From Bacilli bacterium (lineage in GTDB: Bacteria; Bacillota_I; Bacilli_A; RFN20; UBA1709): a stretch of 64,000 nucleotides of DNA. Position 1 is the stretch's first letter. Each line of letters begins with the position of its first letter. The stretch spans positions 1 through 64,000 of the forward strand of contig JAFTIF010000003.1 of NCBI GenBank assembly GCA_017457045.1, given 5' to 3'. Below, piece after piece: positions 1-7,287 of the stretch. The translations under genes and the position numbers were made by a program. The notes under the pieces are model-generated. The model worked only from the letters and a program-made list of their open reading frames with translations. It was not told where the DNA came from and ran no database searches.

Positions 1-10
1 AGGTAATGCC

Positions 11-38
11 TTGTAATCTTTTTTATTACAAGTATAAT
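11..38 (+). promoter_or_regulatory. possible promoter overlapping a hairpin
   Basis: TTGTAA (11-16) and TATAAT (33-38) are 16 bases apart. The -35 lies in the 5' arm of an 8-bp hairpin (10-17 with 25-32) that has a T-rich loop. It could be an upstream start point for rpsP transcription or the remains of a terminator of a gene to the left. Inference only. Confidence 0.35.
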
Positions 39-167
39 TTATCACATTTTTCCTCGTTTTTCAACGATTATTGATGTTATGTACAATTCATCTCCCTCCT
101 ATTATATTGAGGAAGGAGTCTTCTTGTCCGTTATGATAAAAAAGTTTAATATGTCAACCAAAAATAC

Positions 168-195
168 TTGACACCCTTAATTTTTGTGGTATACT
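168..195 (+). promoter_or_regulatory. rpsP operon promoter
   Basis: A perfect TTGACA (168-173) is followed 16 bases later by TATACT (190-195), ending 33 bases before the rpsP start. It is the best sigma-A type promoter in the window and suits a ribosomal protein operon. Confidence 0.8.
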
Positions 196-228
196 AATGG
201 AGTATTAAATGAAATGGAGGACATAGCA

Positions 229-504
229 ATGGCAGTTAAAATTCGTTTAAAAAGAAATGGTAGACATAAATTAGCAAGTTACCGTATTGTAGTAGCAGAT
301 TCACGTTCACCTAGAGATGGACGTTTTATCGAAGAAATTGGTATTTATCAACCAGTTAACAAAGATGGTGCAGTAGTAAGAGTAAATAAAGAAGCTGCAT
401 TAAAATGGTTACACAATGGTGCACAACCTTCTGATACAGTAAGAAATATTCTTTCTAAAGAAGGCGTTATGAAAACATTTGCTGAAGAAAAAGCAGGTAA
501 ATAG
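229..504 (+). CDS. rpsP: 30S ribosomal protein S16
   Basis: S16 is a primary-assembly protein of the 30S subunit. The 91-residue product starts [14 protein letters not shown] and carries the family core [22 protein letters not shown]; length is normal. An in-frame start 45 bases upstream exists, but it falls inside the -10 region; the ATG at 229 has a GGAGG 8 bases before it and matches the conserved N-terminus. It is first in a run with khpA and, after a terminator, rimM and trmD, the usual Firmicutes neighbourhood. No ffh gene is seen upstream within the window. Confidence 0.97.
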   Translation: MAVKIRLKRNGRHKLASYRIVVADSRSPRDGRFIEEIGIYQPVNKDGAVVRVNKEAALKWLHNGAQPSDTVRNILSKEGVMKTFAEEKAGK

Positions 505-509
505 TTTTT

Positions 510-773
510 ATGAACATTGAAAAATTAATTCGTGACATTATTGATCCATTAGTAACTAACAAAGATGCTTTAATGATTCGTCAAATGCCAAGCAATGAAG
601 AAAATGAATTATTCATGTTAATCATTGGTGAATCAGATGATATCGCAAGATTAATTGGTCGCGGTGGCAGTGTTGCAGATTCTATTAGAGAAGTTGTAAG
701 CGTAGCTGGCAAATTATCAAATCAAAGAATTCGCATCAAATTTGAATCATTCGAAGAAGAAAAAGAAGATTAA
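510..773 (+). CDS. khpA: KH-domain RNA-binding protein KhpA
   Basis: KhpA (YlqC) is a small single-KH protein that works with KhpB/Jag in RNA binding and cell-length control in Firmicutes. The 87-residue product has the KH signature as LIGRGGSVADSIREVV near residues 47-62, where the GxxG loop is GRGG. It starts 5 bases after rpsP with no strong ribosome binding site of its own, so translation is probably coupled to rpsP. Its acidic tail (FEEEKED) is typical. An intrinsic terminator overlaps its stop codon. Confidence 0.92.
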   Translation: MNIEKLIRDIIDPLVTNKDALMIRQMPSNEENELFMLIIGESDDIARLIGRGGSVADSIREVVSVAGKLSNQRIRIKFESFEEEKED

Positions 774-800
774 GATATGGTTTCCCATATCTTTTCTTTT
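772..800 (+). terminator. terminator after khpA
   Basis: A 9-bp stem (772-780 with 785-793), loop TTTC, then a T-rich run. The stem begins inside the khpA stop codon. Confidence 0.85.
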
Positions 801-840
801 AATAATTTTATTTCATTAAAATATAGAACAATTTAAAATA

Positions 841-866
841 GCACTTCATTATTGAGGTGCATTTTT
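841..866 (+). terminator. second terminator before rimM
   Basis: An 8-bp stem (841-848 with 853-860, one G-T pair) followed by ATTTTTG. It lies 41 bases beyond the khpA terminator and overlaps the rimM -35 element. Confidence 0.7.
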
Positions 867-880
867 GTTTTTGTTATAAT
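852..880 (+). promoter_or_regulatory. rimM-trmD promoter inside a terminator
   Basis: TTGAGG (852-857) and TATAAT (875-880) are 17 bases apart. The -35 is in the 3' arm of the preceding terminator hairpin and the T-run is the spacer. The predicted start point near 887 leaves only about 11 bases of leader before rimM. Confidence 0.65.
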
Positions 881-897
881 TATATTTGGTGATAAAT

Positions 898-1407
898 ATG
901 AAGTATGTAACATTAGGTAAAGTAATTAACGTTCGTGGTTTAAAAGGTGAATTAAAACTTTATTGTTCAAGTGATTTTTCTAAGGAAAGATACAAAAAAG
1001 GAAATAAAGTTTCTTTTTATCATGAAGAAAGAAATGATCGTAAAGAATTTACTATCGTAAAATATAGTAAAGTTGGTGACAATGATTACATTATGGTAGA
1101 AGAAATTACTGACGTTGATCAAGCAAACTTATACAGAGATTATTTAGTTCAAGTAAGTGTAGATACATTACCAAGTTTAAAAGAAGGTTCATATTACTAT
1201 CATGATTTATTAGGTTGCAAAGTCTATAAAGAAGATGGAACATTAGTTGGTGAAGTTGTTAAAATTGAAATGTATGGTGCTCAAGAATTATTAAGAGTAA
1301 AAGGAGTTAACAAATCTCACTTAATTCCATTTGTTGATAGATTTTTAAAAAGTATTGATGTTGAAGAAAAGAAAATTGTTATTATTGAAATGGTGGGACT
1401 TATTTAA
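898..1407 (+). CDS. rimM: 16S rRNA processing protein RimM
   Basis: RimM binds S19 and helps mature the 3' domain of 16S rRNA. The 169-residue product has the N-terminal barrel opening YVTLGKVINVRGLKGELKLY and the C-terminal PRC barrel (YYYHDLLGCKVY ... HLIPFVDRFLKSID), with normal length. The ATG at 898 was chosen over a TTG at 886 because it starts the conserved MKYVTLGKV and follows GGTGAT. Its stop overlaps the trmD start by one base, so the two are translationally coupled. Confidence 0.95.
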   Translation: MKYVTLGKVINVRGLKGELKLYCSSDFSKERYKKGNKVSFYHEERNDRKEFTIVKYSKVGDNDYIMVEEITDVDQANLYRDYLVQVSVDTLPSLKEGSYYYHDLLGCKVYKEDGTLVGEVVKIEMYGAQELLRVKGVNKSHLIPFVDRFLKSIDVEEKKIVIIEMVGLI

Positions 1408-2186
1408 TGAAAATTACTATATTGACATTGTTTCCTGAATTTTTCGAACGTTTTTTAGATACTTCAATCATCAAAAGAGCAATAAGTAAAGATGCAGTTG
1501 AAGTAGAAGTTCTAAATATTCGTGATTTCACATTAGATAAAAATGGAAGAGTTGACGATTATCCACTTGGTGGTGGAGCCGGTTTAGTTATGAAATGCCA
1601 ACCTGTTTTAGATTGCTTAAATAGTGTAAGAAAAGAAAATTCTTTTGTGGCATTAACTTCTCCGAGAGGAAAAACATGGAATCAAAATAAAGCAATTGAA
1701 TATTCAAAGTTAGAGCATCTTATTCTTATTTGTGGTCATTATGAAGGAATTGATGAAAGAGTCAATAAATACGTTGATGAATTGGTATCAATTGGAGATT
1801 ATATTTTAACAGGTGGAGAAGTGGCTGCTTTAACAATTAGCGATTCTATTATTAGACTTTTAGATGGTGCGATTACTAATGAATCATTAGATATTGAATC
1901 ATTTGATAATGATTTATTAGAATACCCTCAATACACATTTCCACGCGATTATGAAGGTGATGAAGTGCCCGAAGTACTTCTTTGCGGGAATCATAAAGTA
2001 GTCGATAAATGGCGTAAAAAAGAGCAGTTGAAGTTAACAAAAAAGTTTAGACCGGATTTATTTGAAAAGCACAAATTTACAAAGGAAGAAATAAAATTAC
2101 TTCAAGAAATCGAAGAGGAAAACGAATCTCCGAAGTGGTTAGTTGATGCTTTAGAGAAAGGTAAGAAATTCTTAAATAAAAAGTAA
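1407..2186 (+). CDS. trmD: tRNA (guanine-37-N1)-methyltransferase
   Basis: TrmD makes m1G37 in tRNAs reading CNN and other G36-containing anticodons, preventing +1 frameshifting, with SAM bound in a deep trefoil knot. The 259-residue product has GGGAGLVMK (55-63), the knot motifs ICGHYEGIDERV and SIGDYILTGGEVAAL, and the C-terminal helical domain. Length is normal. It is coupled to rimM through a one-base overlap and is followed by a terminator and then by rplS, the standard rimM-trmD-rplS order. Confidence 0.97.
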   Translation: MKITILTLFPEFFERFLDTSIIKRAISKDAVEVEVLNIRDFTLDKNGRVDDYPLGGGAGLVMKCQPVLDCLNSVRKENSFVALTSPRGKTWNQNKAIEYSKLEHLILICGHYEGIDERVNKYVDELVSIGDYILTGGEVAALTISDSIIRLLDGAITNESLDIESFDNDLLEYPQYTFPRDYEGDEVPEVLLCGNHKVVDKWRKKEQLKLTKKFRPDLFEKHKFTKEEIKLLQEIEEENESPKWLVDALEKGKKFLNKK

Positions 2187-2190
2187 AAAA

Positions 2191-2216
2191 GCACTTGCAA
2201 TTGTAAGTGTTTTTTA
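2191..2216 (+). terminator. terminator after trmD
   Basis: The arms 2192-2199 and 2202-2209 pair through one G-T wobble, then six T residues. It overlaps the -35 element of the rplS promoter. Confidence 0.75.
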
Positions 2217-2223
2217 TTATAAT
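2195..2223 (+). promoter_or_regulatory. rplS promoter inside a terminator
   Basis: TTGCAA (2195-2200) and TATAAT (2218-2223) are 17 bases apart. The -35 is in the terminator hairpin, the same layout as upstream of rimM. Confidence 0.65.
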
Positions 2224-2228
2224 ACTTA

Positions 2229-2304
2229 ATGCGTATGTACGCTGCAGATGATCCGCTAAGATGTCACTACTTATGAACATCCTAAGAAGAATATTGAAAA
2301 GGAG
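2229..2304 (+). ncRNA. candidate ribosomal L19 mRNA leader
   Basis: Between the rplS promoter and its ribosome binding site lie about 75 non-coding bases with nested complementarity: GCGT/ACGC (2231-2234, 2239-2242), TAAG/CTTA (2257-2260, 2270-2273) and GATGT/ACATC (2260-2264, 2277-2281). The position and the GCGTATGTACGC start resemble the L19 leader family known from Firmicutes, thought to serve L19 autoregulation. Family assignment is from memory. Confidence 0.55.
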
Positions 2305-2314
2305 TGTATGCTAC

Positions 2315-2680
2315 ATGAACATGAATTTAATTAATGAAGTTACTGCTAACCAAATTAAGAAAGACGTTCCTGCTTTCAGTGCTGGTGATACAGTAAAAGT
2401 TCACGTAAGAATCGTTGAAGGAACTAAAGAAAGAATCCAAGTTTTCCAAGGTACAGTTATTTCTCGCCGTGGTGCTGGTGTTTCTGAAACATTTACAGTT
2501 AGAAAAATTTCTTCACAAGTTGGTGTTGAAAGAACATTCGTATTAAACTCTCCAATTTTAGCTAAAATTGAAGTTGTTAAATATGGTAAAGTTCGCCGTG
2601 CTAAATTATATTACTTACGTAATAGAACAGGTAAAGCAACAAGAATTAAAGAAGATAAAAAAGCTGCAGCAGCTAAATAG
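2315..2680 (+). CDS. rplS: 50S ribosomal protein L19
   Basis: L19 sits at the 30S-50S interface. The 121-residue product has the family core [38 protein letters not shown] and [13 protein letters not shown], with a Lys/Ala-rich tail. The ATG at 2315 was chosen: AAGGAG ends 10 bases before it, whereas the longer reading frame runs through the structured leader. Expression is probably controlled by that leader. A perfect hairpin terminator follows. Confidence 0.96.
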   Translation: MNMNLINEVTANQIKKDVPAFSAGDTVKVHVRIVEGTKERIQVFQGTVISRRGAGVSETFTVRKISSQVGVERTFVLNSPILAKIEVVKYGKVRRAKLYYLRNRTGKATRIKEDKKAAAAK

Positions 2681-2700
2681 TTTATTTAAAGTGACAAAAA

Positions 2701-2726
2701 AAGATTGTGAGATTCACAATCTTTTT
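2701..2726 (+). terminator. rplS terminator
   Basis: A perfect 10-bp stem (2701-2710 with 2714-2723) with a 3-base loop and a T-run. Confidence 0.92.
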
Positions 2727-2733
2727 ATTTTAT

Positions 2734-2768
2734 AAAAGAAAAGAGGAATTATTTTTCCTCTTTTTTTG
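2734..2768. terminator. bidirectional terminator at the end of the M6-like gene
   Basis: GAGGAA (2743-2748) pairs with TTCCTC (2755-2760). A T-run follows on both strands, and the stop codon of the reverse-strand lipoprotein gene lies in the loop. It ends that gene and backs up rplS termination. Confidence 0.75.
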
Positions 2769-4164
2769 TTATTTTAATAGTAGCATAGTCTCCCATAGAC
2801 ACTATTGTAATAATATTTTCGTACATTACATCATCATAATTGTATATAGTTGATAAAGAATGACCAGGAGTAAATAAATCATAGTTTGAAGCTATTCCTG
2901 TTCTTTCAATTGATTTATTGTTATCAGCCTCAAGCATTCTAATAAGTTTATGCTGAGTATCTGAGTTGTTGAAAGAGAAGATAGAGTAGTATCCATTTAA
3001 GTTTTTCGGACTACCCAAATTAGGATCAATACGAGCATCGATATGATATATTCTTACACCATTTTTAGAGAATAATCCAAAGTTTCCAGCTTGCATTTCA
3101 TTTAATCCAGTTGGTGTATAATAGTCAATTAATAAATATTCTCCGAACACTTCATTTTCGTTATTTCTTAACGGGATAATTAAGCATTCATTTGAACTTT
3201 CACTAGGACTGATTGTATAAGTACCTTCTCCGTATATATAGGTAGGATTACTCCAACCAAGTAGTAACTTTGAAAAAGAATCTTGATCACCAACATTGCT
3301 GTCCATCATTGCAGCTCCACCTAATCCTCCATCAGGTCCTGCTGATGTGTCATAATCATAATAATCATCTAGACCAAATAAATGACCAGTTTCATGAATG
3401 ATTGTTTCGGCATTTACATTAATCTTTTTTCTTTCATTGACAGGGTCATACAAGAAATCTTTGCTTGCCCAAACAAAATAGCGTGGTTCAATATTGTCGT
3501 ATTTATTTGTGTTTTTTGTATGTTCATAACACCATGCCCAGAACGGGGATGTTTCACTTAATGAATAGTCACATGAATAAATTAAATATATGCCATCTAT
3601 ATAAGAATCTTTATTGTAATCGAATTGAGAAAAGTCGTATAGTTCATCTAATAAAGGTAGAGCATTATCTAATATTTCACAGTCAACATCTTTACCATTA
3701 TTATATAAAACTTCATAATAGCCTTTAGACTTGCCTGTTTGAAAAACTGGCGAAATTTCAGCCTCAATTTTCAATTTTCCTTTACTAGTTTTGTAATAAT
3801 ATGAACTTACACTTTCATATCCTGTTTCTTCGCTTGTTCCATTGAATGCTAGATTTATTTTATCTAAATCTTCAGTACTAAAAGTAGCTGATCCTATTTC
3901 AACTGGAATAACTAAAACTTTTACATTACCAGTTGTAGGGAGTGCGACTTGAAAGTCTTCATCTTTGGATAAAACTTCATGTAGAGGACTTTCATTTTCA
4001 TATGGAATTACTGTAGTAGATGAAGAAGATGAAGAAGTAATATGATGTTGAGATAGACTTCCATATCCACTATTAATAAATGAAGAGAAAAATCCTTCGA
4101 AATAACTACAACCAGTAAGACTAGCTAAAATAGAAAGTACTAATATTAGATTTTTTCTTTTCAT
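2749..4164 (-). CDS. lipoprotein M6-like zinc metallopeptidase
   Basis: The 471-residue product has a lipoprotein signal peptide with lipobox LTGC (Cys19), a Ser-rich linker (44-50), a calcium-site-like DYNKDSYIDG (182-191) and the zinc motif HETGHLFGLDD (257-267). The HExxHxxGxxD pattern, with Asp as third metal ligand, is that of M6 (immune inhibitor A-like) peptidases. It is probably a surface-anchored extracellular protease; the substrate is unknown. The ATG at 4164 follows AGAGGTGAG, and a TTG six codons upstream is less likely. It stands alone on the reverse strand between housekeeping operons, with a TATAAT at 4185-4190. Confidence 0.8.
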   Translation of the reverse strand: MKRKNLILVLSILASLTGCSYFEGFFSSFINSGYGSLSQHHITSSSSSSTTVIPYENESPLHEVLSKDEDFQVALPTTGNVKVLVIPVEIGSATFSTEDLDKINLAFNGTSEETGYESVSSYYYKTSKGKLKIEAEISPVFQTGKSKGYYEVLYNNGKDVDCEILDNALPLLDELYDFSQFDYNKDSYIDGIYLIYSCDYSLSETSPFWAWCYEHTKNTNKYDNIEPRYFVWASKDFLYDPVNERKKINVNAETIIHETGHLFGLDDYYDYDTSAGPDGGLGGAAMMDSNVGDQDSFSKLLLGWSNPTYIYGEGTYTISPSESSNECLIIPLRNNENEVFGEYLLIDYYTPTGLNEMQAGNFGLFSKNGVRIYHIDARIDPNLGSPKNLNGYYSIFSFNNSDTQHKLIRMLEADNNKSIERTGIASNYDLFTPGHSLSTIYNYDDVMYENIITIVSMGDYATIKITKKEEK

Positions 4165-4184
4165 TTTTCTCACCTCTTTCAATG

Positions 4185-4190
4185 ATTATA
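4185..4190 (-). promoter_or_regulatory. -10 element of the M6-like gene
   Basis: TATAAT on the reverse strand, about 20 bases upstream of the ATG and just before the ribosome binding site. No good -35 is visible at the right distance. Confidence 0.5.
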
Positions 4191-4272
4191 GCATAAATTA
4201 GTAATTCAAAAAAATCAAGAAAAAGGCTTAATTTAATAAAAAGTTTAGGTTTTTATTTTATTTTTTATAGTG

Positions 4273-4278
4273 TATACT
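4273..4278 (+). promoter_or_regulatory. lepB -10 element
   Basis: TATACT preceded directly by TG, 22 bases before the lepB start. The upstream region is very AT-rich and shows only a weak -35. Confidence 0.5.
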
Positions 4279-4300
4279 ATAAGAGAAATGGAGGAATAAA

Positions 4301-4861
4301 ATGAAAAGGATACTAAAAGCTATTTTGGTAGTACTTAGTTGTTATTTTATTGCAGTAATTTCAAATGTTATCTTTTTAGAGCAAATTGTTGTATATGGTG
4401 ATTCAATGGATTCTACTTTAAAAAATGGTGATTTTGGCTTGGCAGATAAACAATTTTTTAAGATAACTCAGATTAATAGATTTGATATCGTTGTTATTCA
4501 AAATGGTAAAGATCAAATTATAAAAAGAGTAATAGGACTGCCAAATGAAACTATTACCTATTCTGATGGTGTTTTAAAAGTAAATGGATATATCATAGAA
4601 GAGGATTTTATCGATGAAGATGTAAAAAATAACACCAATCGAAATGGACTTGATATTTCAGTGAAGTTAAAAGAAGATGAATATTACGTTTTAGGAGATA
4701 ATCGCTATATTTCTTTTGATTCCAGAAATATTGGACCAATAAAAAAAGAAAATATCAAAGCAAGATTATTTGTAATTTATGGTAAATGTAATAATTTAGT
4801 TTGTGATTCTAATAGTCTTTGTGAATGTGAGAGGGAATATTATAAACCTGTATTTATTTAG
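4301..4861 (+). CDS. lepB: type I signal peptidase
   Basis: Cleaves signal peptides from exported preproteins at the outer face of the membrane. The 186-residue protein has one N-terminal membrane anchor (5-26), the catalytic Ser in YGDSMDSTL (Ser35), the general-base Lys in IIKRVIGLP (Lys75) and the GDNRYISFDSR box. This is the short Gram-positive form with one anchor. Its C-terminus has an unusual cluster of four Cys (CNNLVCDSNSLCECE). The start follows GGAGGA. rbgA begins 13 bases downstream, so they are probably co-transcribed. Confidence 0.93.
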   Translation: MKRILKAILVVLSCYFIAVISNVIFLEQIVVYGDSMDSTLKNGDFGLADKQFFKITQINRFDIVVIQNGKDQIIKRVIGLPNETITYSDGVLKVNGYIIEEDFIDEDVKNNTNRNGLDISVKLKEDEYYVLGDNRYISFDSRNIGPIKKENIKARLFVIYGKCNNLVCDSNSLCECEREYYKPVFI

Positions 4862-4874
4862 GTGGTGAGTAGTA

Positions 4875-5747
4875 ATGAAACAAATCCAATGGTTTCCAGG
4901 ACATATGTCCAAAGCATTAAGAGAAATTGGAGAAAGAGTAAAAGTTGTTGATATAGTTATTGAGGTGGTTGATGCTCGAGCACCTATTTCATCACGTAAT
5001 CCTGAACTTGATAAATTGATTGGAAATAAGCAACATCTAATCTTGTTAAATAAAAAAGATTTAGCAAATGAGCAAATCACAAAAAACTGGATTACTTATT
5101 TTAAAGAAAAAGGATTTGGTGCTTTAGCAATCGAGGCAACAAGAGTAAACTATAATGAAGTAAAACAAGTTTGTTTAACTTTATTAAAAGAAAAGTTTGA
5201 CAAAGAAAAAGCAAAAGGATTAAGACCTCGAGCAATTAGGGCATTAATTGTCGGAATTCCTAATGTTGGTAAATCAACACTTATTAATCGCTTAGCAAAA
5301 AGAAAAGCTGCCAATGTTGAAAATAGACCTGGTGTAACTAAATCACAACAATTAATTAAGATAGATAAAGATTTTGAATTATTAGATACTCCTGGAGTTT
5401 TATGGCATAATTTCGAAGAAAAAGAAATTGGTATTAAGTTAGCATTAATCGGGACAATTAAACAAAATATTCTTCCTAAAGAAGAGTTATGTTATAGATT
5501 ATTAAAGTATTTAACTAACTATAAAAAAGGTGTTATTTCATCTCGCTACGGGGTAGAAGAATTTGCTATCGAAAATGAGGAAGATTGTTATAAATTATTA
5601 GATTTAATTGGAGTGAAAAGAGGATTACTTCAAAAAGGAAATATTGTCGATTTAGAAGCTACAATCCAACGTGTGTTAAATGAATTTTCCAATGGAATTT
5701 TAGGTAGATTTAGTTTGGATGGAGAAGAAGTTATATGGCTGGATTAG
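4875..5747 (+). CDS. rbgA: ribosome biogenesis GTPase RbgA
   Basis: RbgA (YlqF) is a circularly permuted GTPase needed for late 50S assembly (L16 incorporation). In the 290-residue product the G4 motif NKKD (59-62) precedes G1 GIPNVGKST (127-135) and G3 DTPGV (171-175), which proves the permuted order. It begins with the family's IQWFPGHMSKA. The start follows GGTGGTGAG. It overlaps rnhB by 13 bases, the usual ylqF-rnhB pairing. Confidence 0.96.
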   Translation: MKQIQWFPGHMSKALREIGERVKVVDIVIEVVDARAPISSRNPELDKLIGNKQHLILLNKKDLANEQITKNWITYFKEKGFGALAIEATRVNYNEVKQVCLTLLKEKFDKEKAKGLRPRAIRALIVGIPNVGKSTLINRLAKRKAANVENRPGVTKSQQLIKIDKDFELLDTPGVLWHNFEEKEIGIKLALIGTIKQNILPKEELCYRLLKYLTNYKKGVISSRYGVEEFAIENEEDCYKLLDLIGVKRGLLQKGNIVDLEATIQRVLNEFSNGILGRFSLDGEEVIWLD

Positions 5748-6358
5748 AGTATGAAAATAAGTATCGATCAATGGGTCATAAATTTATTGTTGGAACTGAT
5801 GAAGCTGGAAGAGGACCAATAGCTGGACCACTAGTAGTTGCTGCTTGTATTTTACCAGTTGATTATGATAATCCTTTAATTGATGATTCAAAAAAACTTA
5901 ATGAAAAAAAACGTGAGCTTTTATTTAACGAGATAAAAAAAGTCGCACTAGATTATTCGATTGAAGTTTTAAGTGTTGAGGAAGTCGACAAGTTTAATAT
6001 TTATAAAGCAAGTAAAATTGGGATGGAAAGATGTTTAAAAAAACTAACTCATCCATATGATGTTGTGTTGACGGATGCAATGCCGATTGATTGTGCTGTT
6101 CCTTTTGAAGCCATTATTAAAGGTGATGCCAAAAGTCAAAGTATTGCAGCAGCTTCAATTCTAGCAAAAGTTACTAGAGATCATATTATGATGGAACTCG
6201 CTTCTTTATATCCTGAATATGATTTGGAAAATAATAAAGGATATGGGACGAAAAAACATCTTGATGCTATAGAAATACATGGTATTTTACCAATTCATAG
6301 AACTACATATGAACCAATTAAGAGTAAATTAATGGAACAATTATCATTTGATATCTAA
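5735..6358 (+). CDS. rnhB: ribonuclease HII
   Basis: Removes ribonucleotides from DNA and the RNA strand of hybrids. The 207-residue product carries GTDEAGRGPIAGP with catalytic Asp22 and Glu23, LTDAM (Asp114) and AKVTRD (Asp149), so the four acidic residues are present. Normal length for a short RNase HII. Its start lies within rbgA, so translation is coupled. A strong terminator follows. Confidence 0.95.
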   Translation: MAGLEYENKYRSMGHKFIVGTDEAGRGPIAGPLVVAACILPVDYDNPLIDDSKKLNEKKRELLFNEIKKVALDYSIEVLSVEEVDKFNIYKASKIGMERCLKKLTHPYDVVLTDAMPIDCAVPFEAIIKGDAKSQSIAAASILAKVTRDHIMMELASLYPEYDLENNKGYGTKKHLDAIEIHGILPIHRTTYEPIKSKLMEQLSFDI

Positions 6359-6361
6359 AAT

Positions 6362-6390
6362 AAAATCCGGACAAAGTTCGGATTTTTTAT
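6362..6390 (+). terminator. terminator after rnhB
   Basis: A 9-bp stem (6364-6372 with 6376-6384, one G-T pair), loop AAA, and a T6 run. Confidence 0.88.
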
Positions 6391-6404
6391 TATGCCTTTT
6401 ATTT

Positions 6405-6410
6405 TATAAT
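6405..6410 (+). promoter_or_regulatory. dprA -10 element
   Basis: TATAAT 20 bases before dprA. The -35 position falls in the T-run of the rnhB terminator (poor match). Confidence 0.4.
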
Positions 6411-6429
6411 TTTTTTAGGAGGTAATAAT

Positions 6430-7182
6430 ATGAGAGATATAATGTTGTATCTTAGTTGTATTAATGAAGGGAATTGGCTTGATATATATAAAAGTATTAA
6501 AAACAAAGAAAAATTTGATAAAGAAAAACTTGATGAATATAAGAAAAAAATAACATCTAATTATATTACTATATTAGATGATGATTATCCTGAAGTATTG
6601 AAAAATGTTATTTACCCACCTTATGTATTATTTTATAGAGGGGATATTTCTTTATTAAATAAAGATAAAATAATGGCAGTAATTGGTGCAAGAGAAAACA
6701 CCTTGTACGGGGAACAAATGACAAAAAAACTAGTTATAGATTTAGTAAACAGAGGGTATATTATAATAAGCGGTCTAGCAAGAGGAATAGATAGTATTGC
6801 TCATACTACTTGCTTAGAAAATGGTGGTAAAACAATTTCGATAGTAGGTAGTGGATTGGACTTTACTTATCCAAAGGAAAACTATCATCTTCAAAAACAG
6901 ATTGAAAAAGAAGGATTGATTATTAGTGAGTATCCTGATTTTGTTAAACCTAAAGCAATTCATTATCCATATAGAAATAGATTAATTGCAATATTTTCAA
7001 AATCCATTCTTGTAACAGAAGCTAAATTAAAAAGTGGAACAATGATTACTGTCAGGCACGGATTAGATTATGGTAAGGATATTTATGTTGTGCCGACTTT
7101 GGCGAATATTGGAAGTGGTTGTAACAAACTAATTAAAGAAGGAGCACAGTTAATTGAAACAGTCGATGACATTGTTGAATAA
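6430..7182 (+). CDS. dprA: DNA-processing protein DprA/Smf
   Basis: DprA loads RecA onto incoming single-stranded DNA during transformation. The 250-residue product contains the Rossmann-like core: MAVIGARENTLYGEQM, IISGLARGIDSIAH, TISIVGSGLDFTYPKEN and YPYRNRLIAIFSKSILVTEA, which match the DprA signature. It is short: both the N-terminal SAM-like region and the C-terminal winged helix are reduced or absent. The start follows TAGGAGG. It stands directly before topA, as in many Firmicutes. No other competence gene is in the window. Confidence 0.92.
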   Translation: MRDIMLYLSCINEGNWLDIYKSIKNKEKFDKEKLDEYKKKITSNYITILDDDYPEVLKNVIYPPYVLFYRGDISLLNKDKIMAVIGARENTLYGEQMTKKLVIDLVNRGYIIISGLARGIDSIAHTTCLENGGKTISIVGSGLDFTYPKENYHLQKQIEKEGLIISEYPDFVKPKAIHYPYRNRLIAIFSKSILVTEAKLKSGTMITVRHGLDYGKDIYVVPTLANIGSGCNKLIKEGAQLIETVDDIVE

Positions 7183-7234
7183 AGATAAAAAAATATATCA
7201 TTTATGATATAGAAAAATAGTCGAAAAATAATGT

Positions 7235-7264
7235 TTGACAAGTAGTTCTAAAAGGTATCATAAT
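7235..7264 (+). promoter_or_regulatory. topA promoter
   Basis: TTGACA (7235-7240) with CATAAT (7259-7264) 18 bases later, or TATCAT (7256-7261) at 15. Confidence 0.6.
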
Positions 7265-7287
7265 GATTAGGCAAAGGAGGGATATTT

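Noticed and set aside
1..45. Reverse-strand frame from a GTG at 45 with CGAGGA upstream, running out of the left edge
   Set aside because: Only 15 codons are visible and they show no recognisable motif; cannot be supported as a gene.
7194..7211. Hairpin TATATCAT/ATGATATA after dprA as a terminator
   Set aside because: No T-run follows on the forward strand, and no reverse gene ends there.
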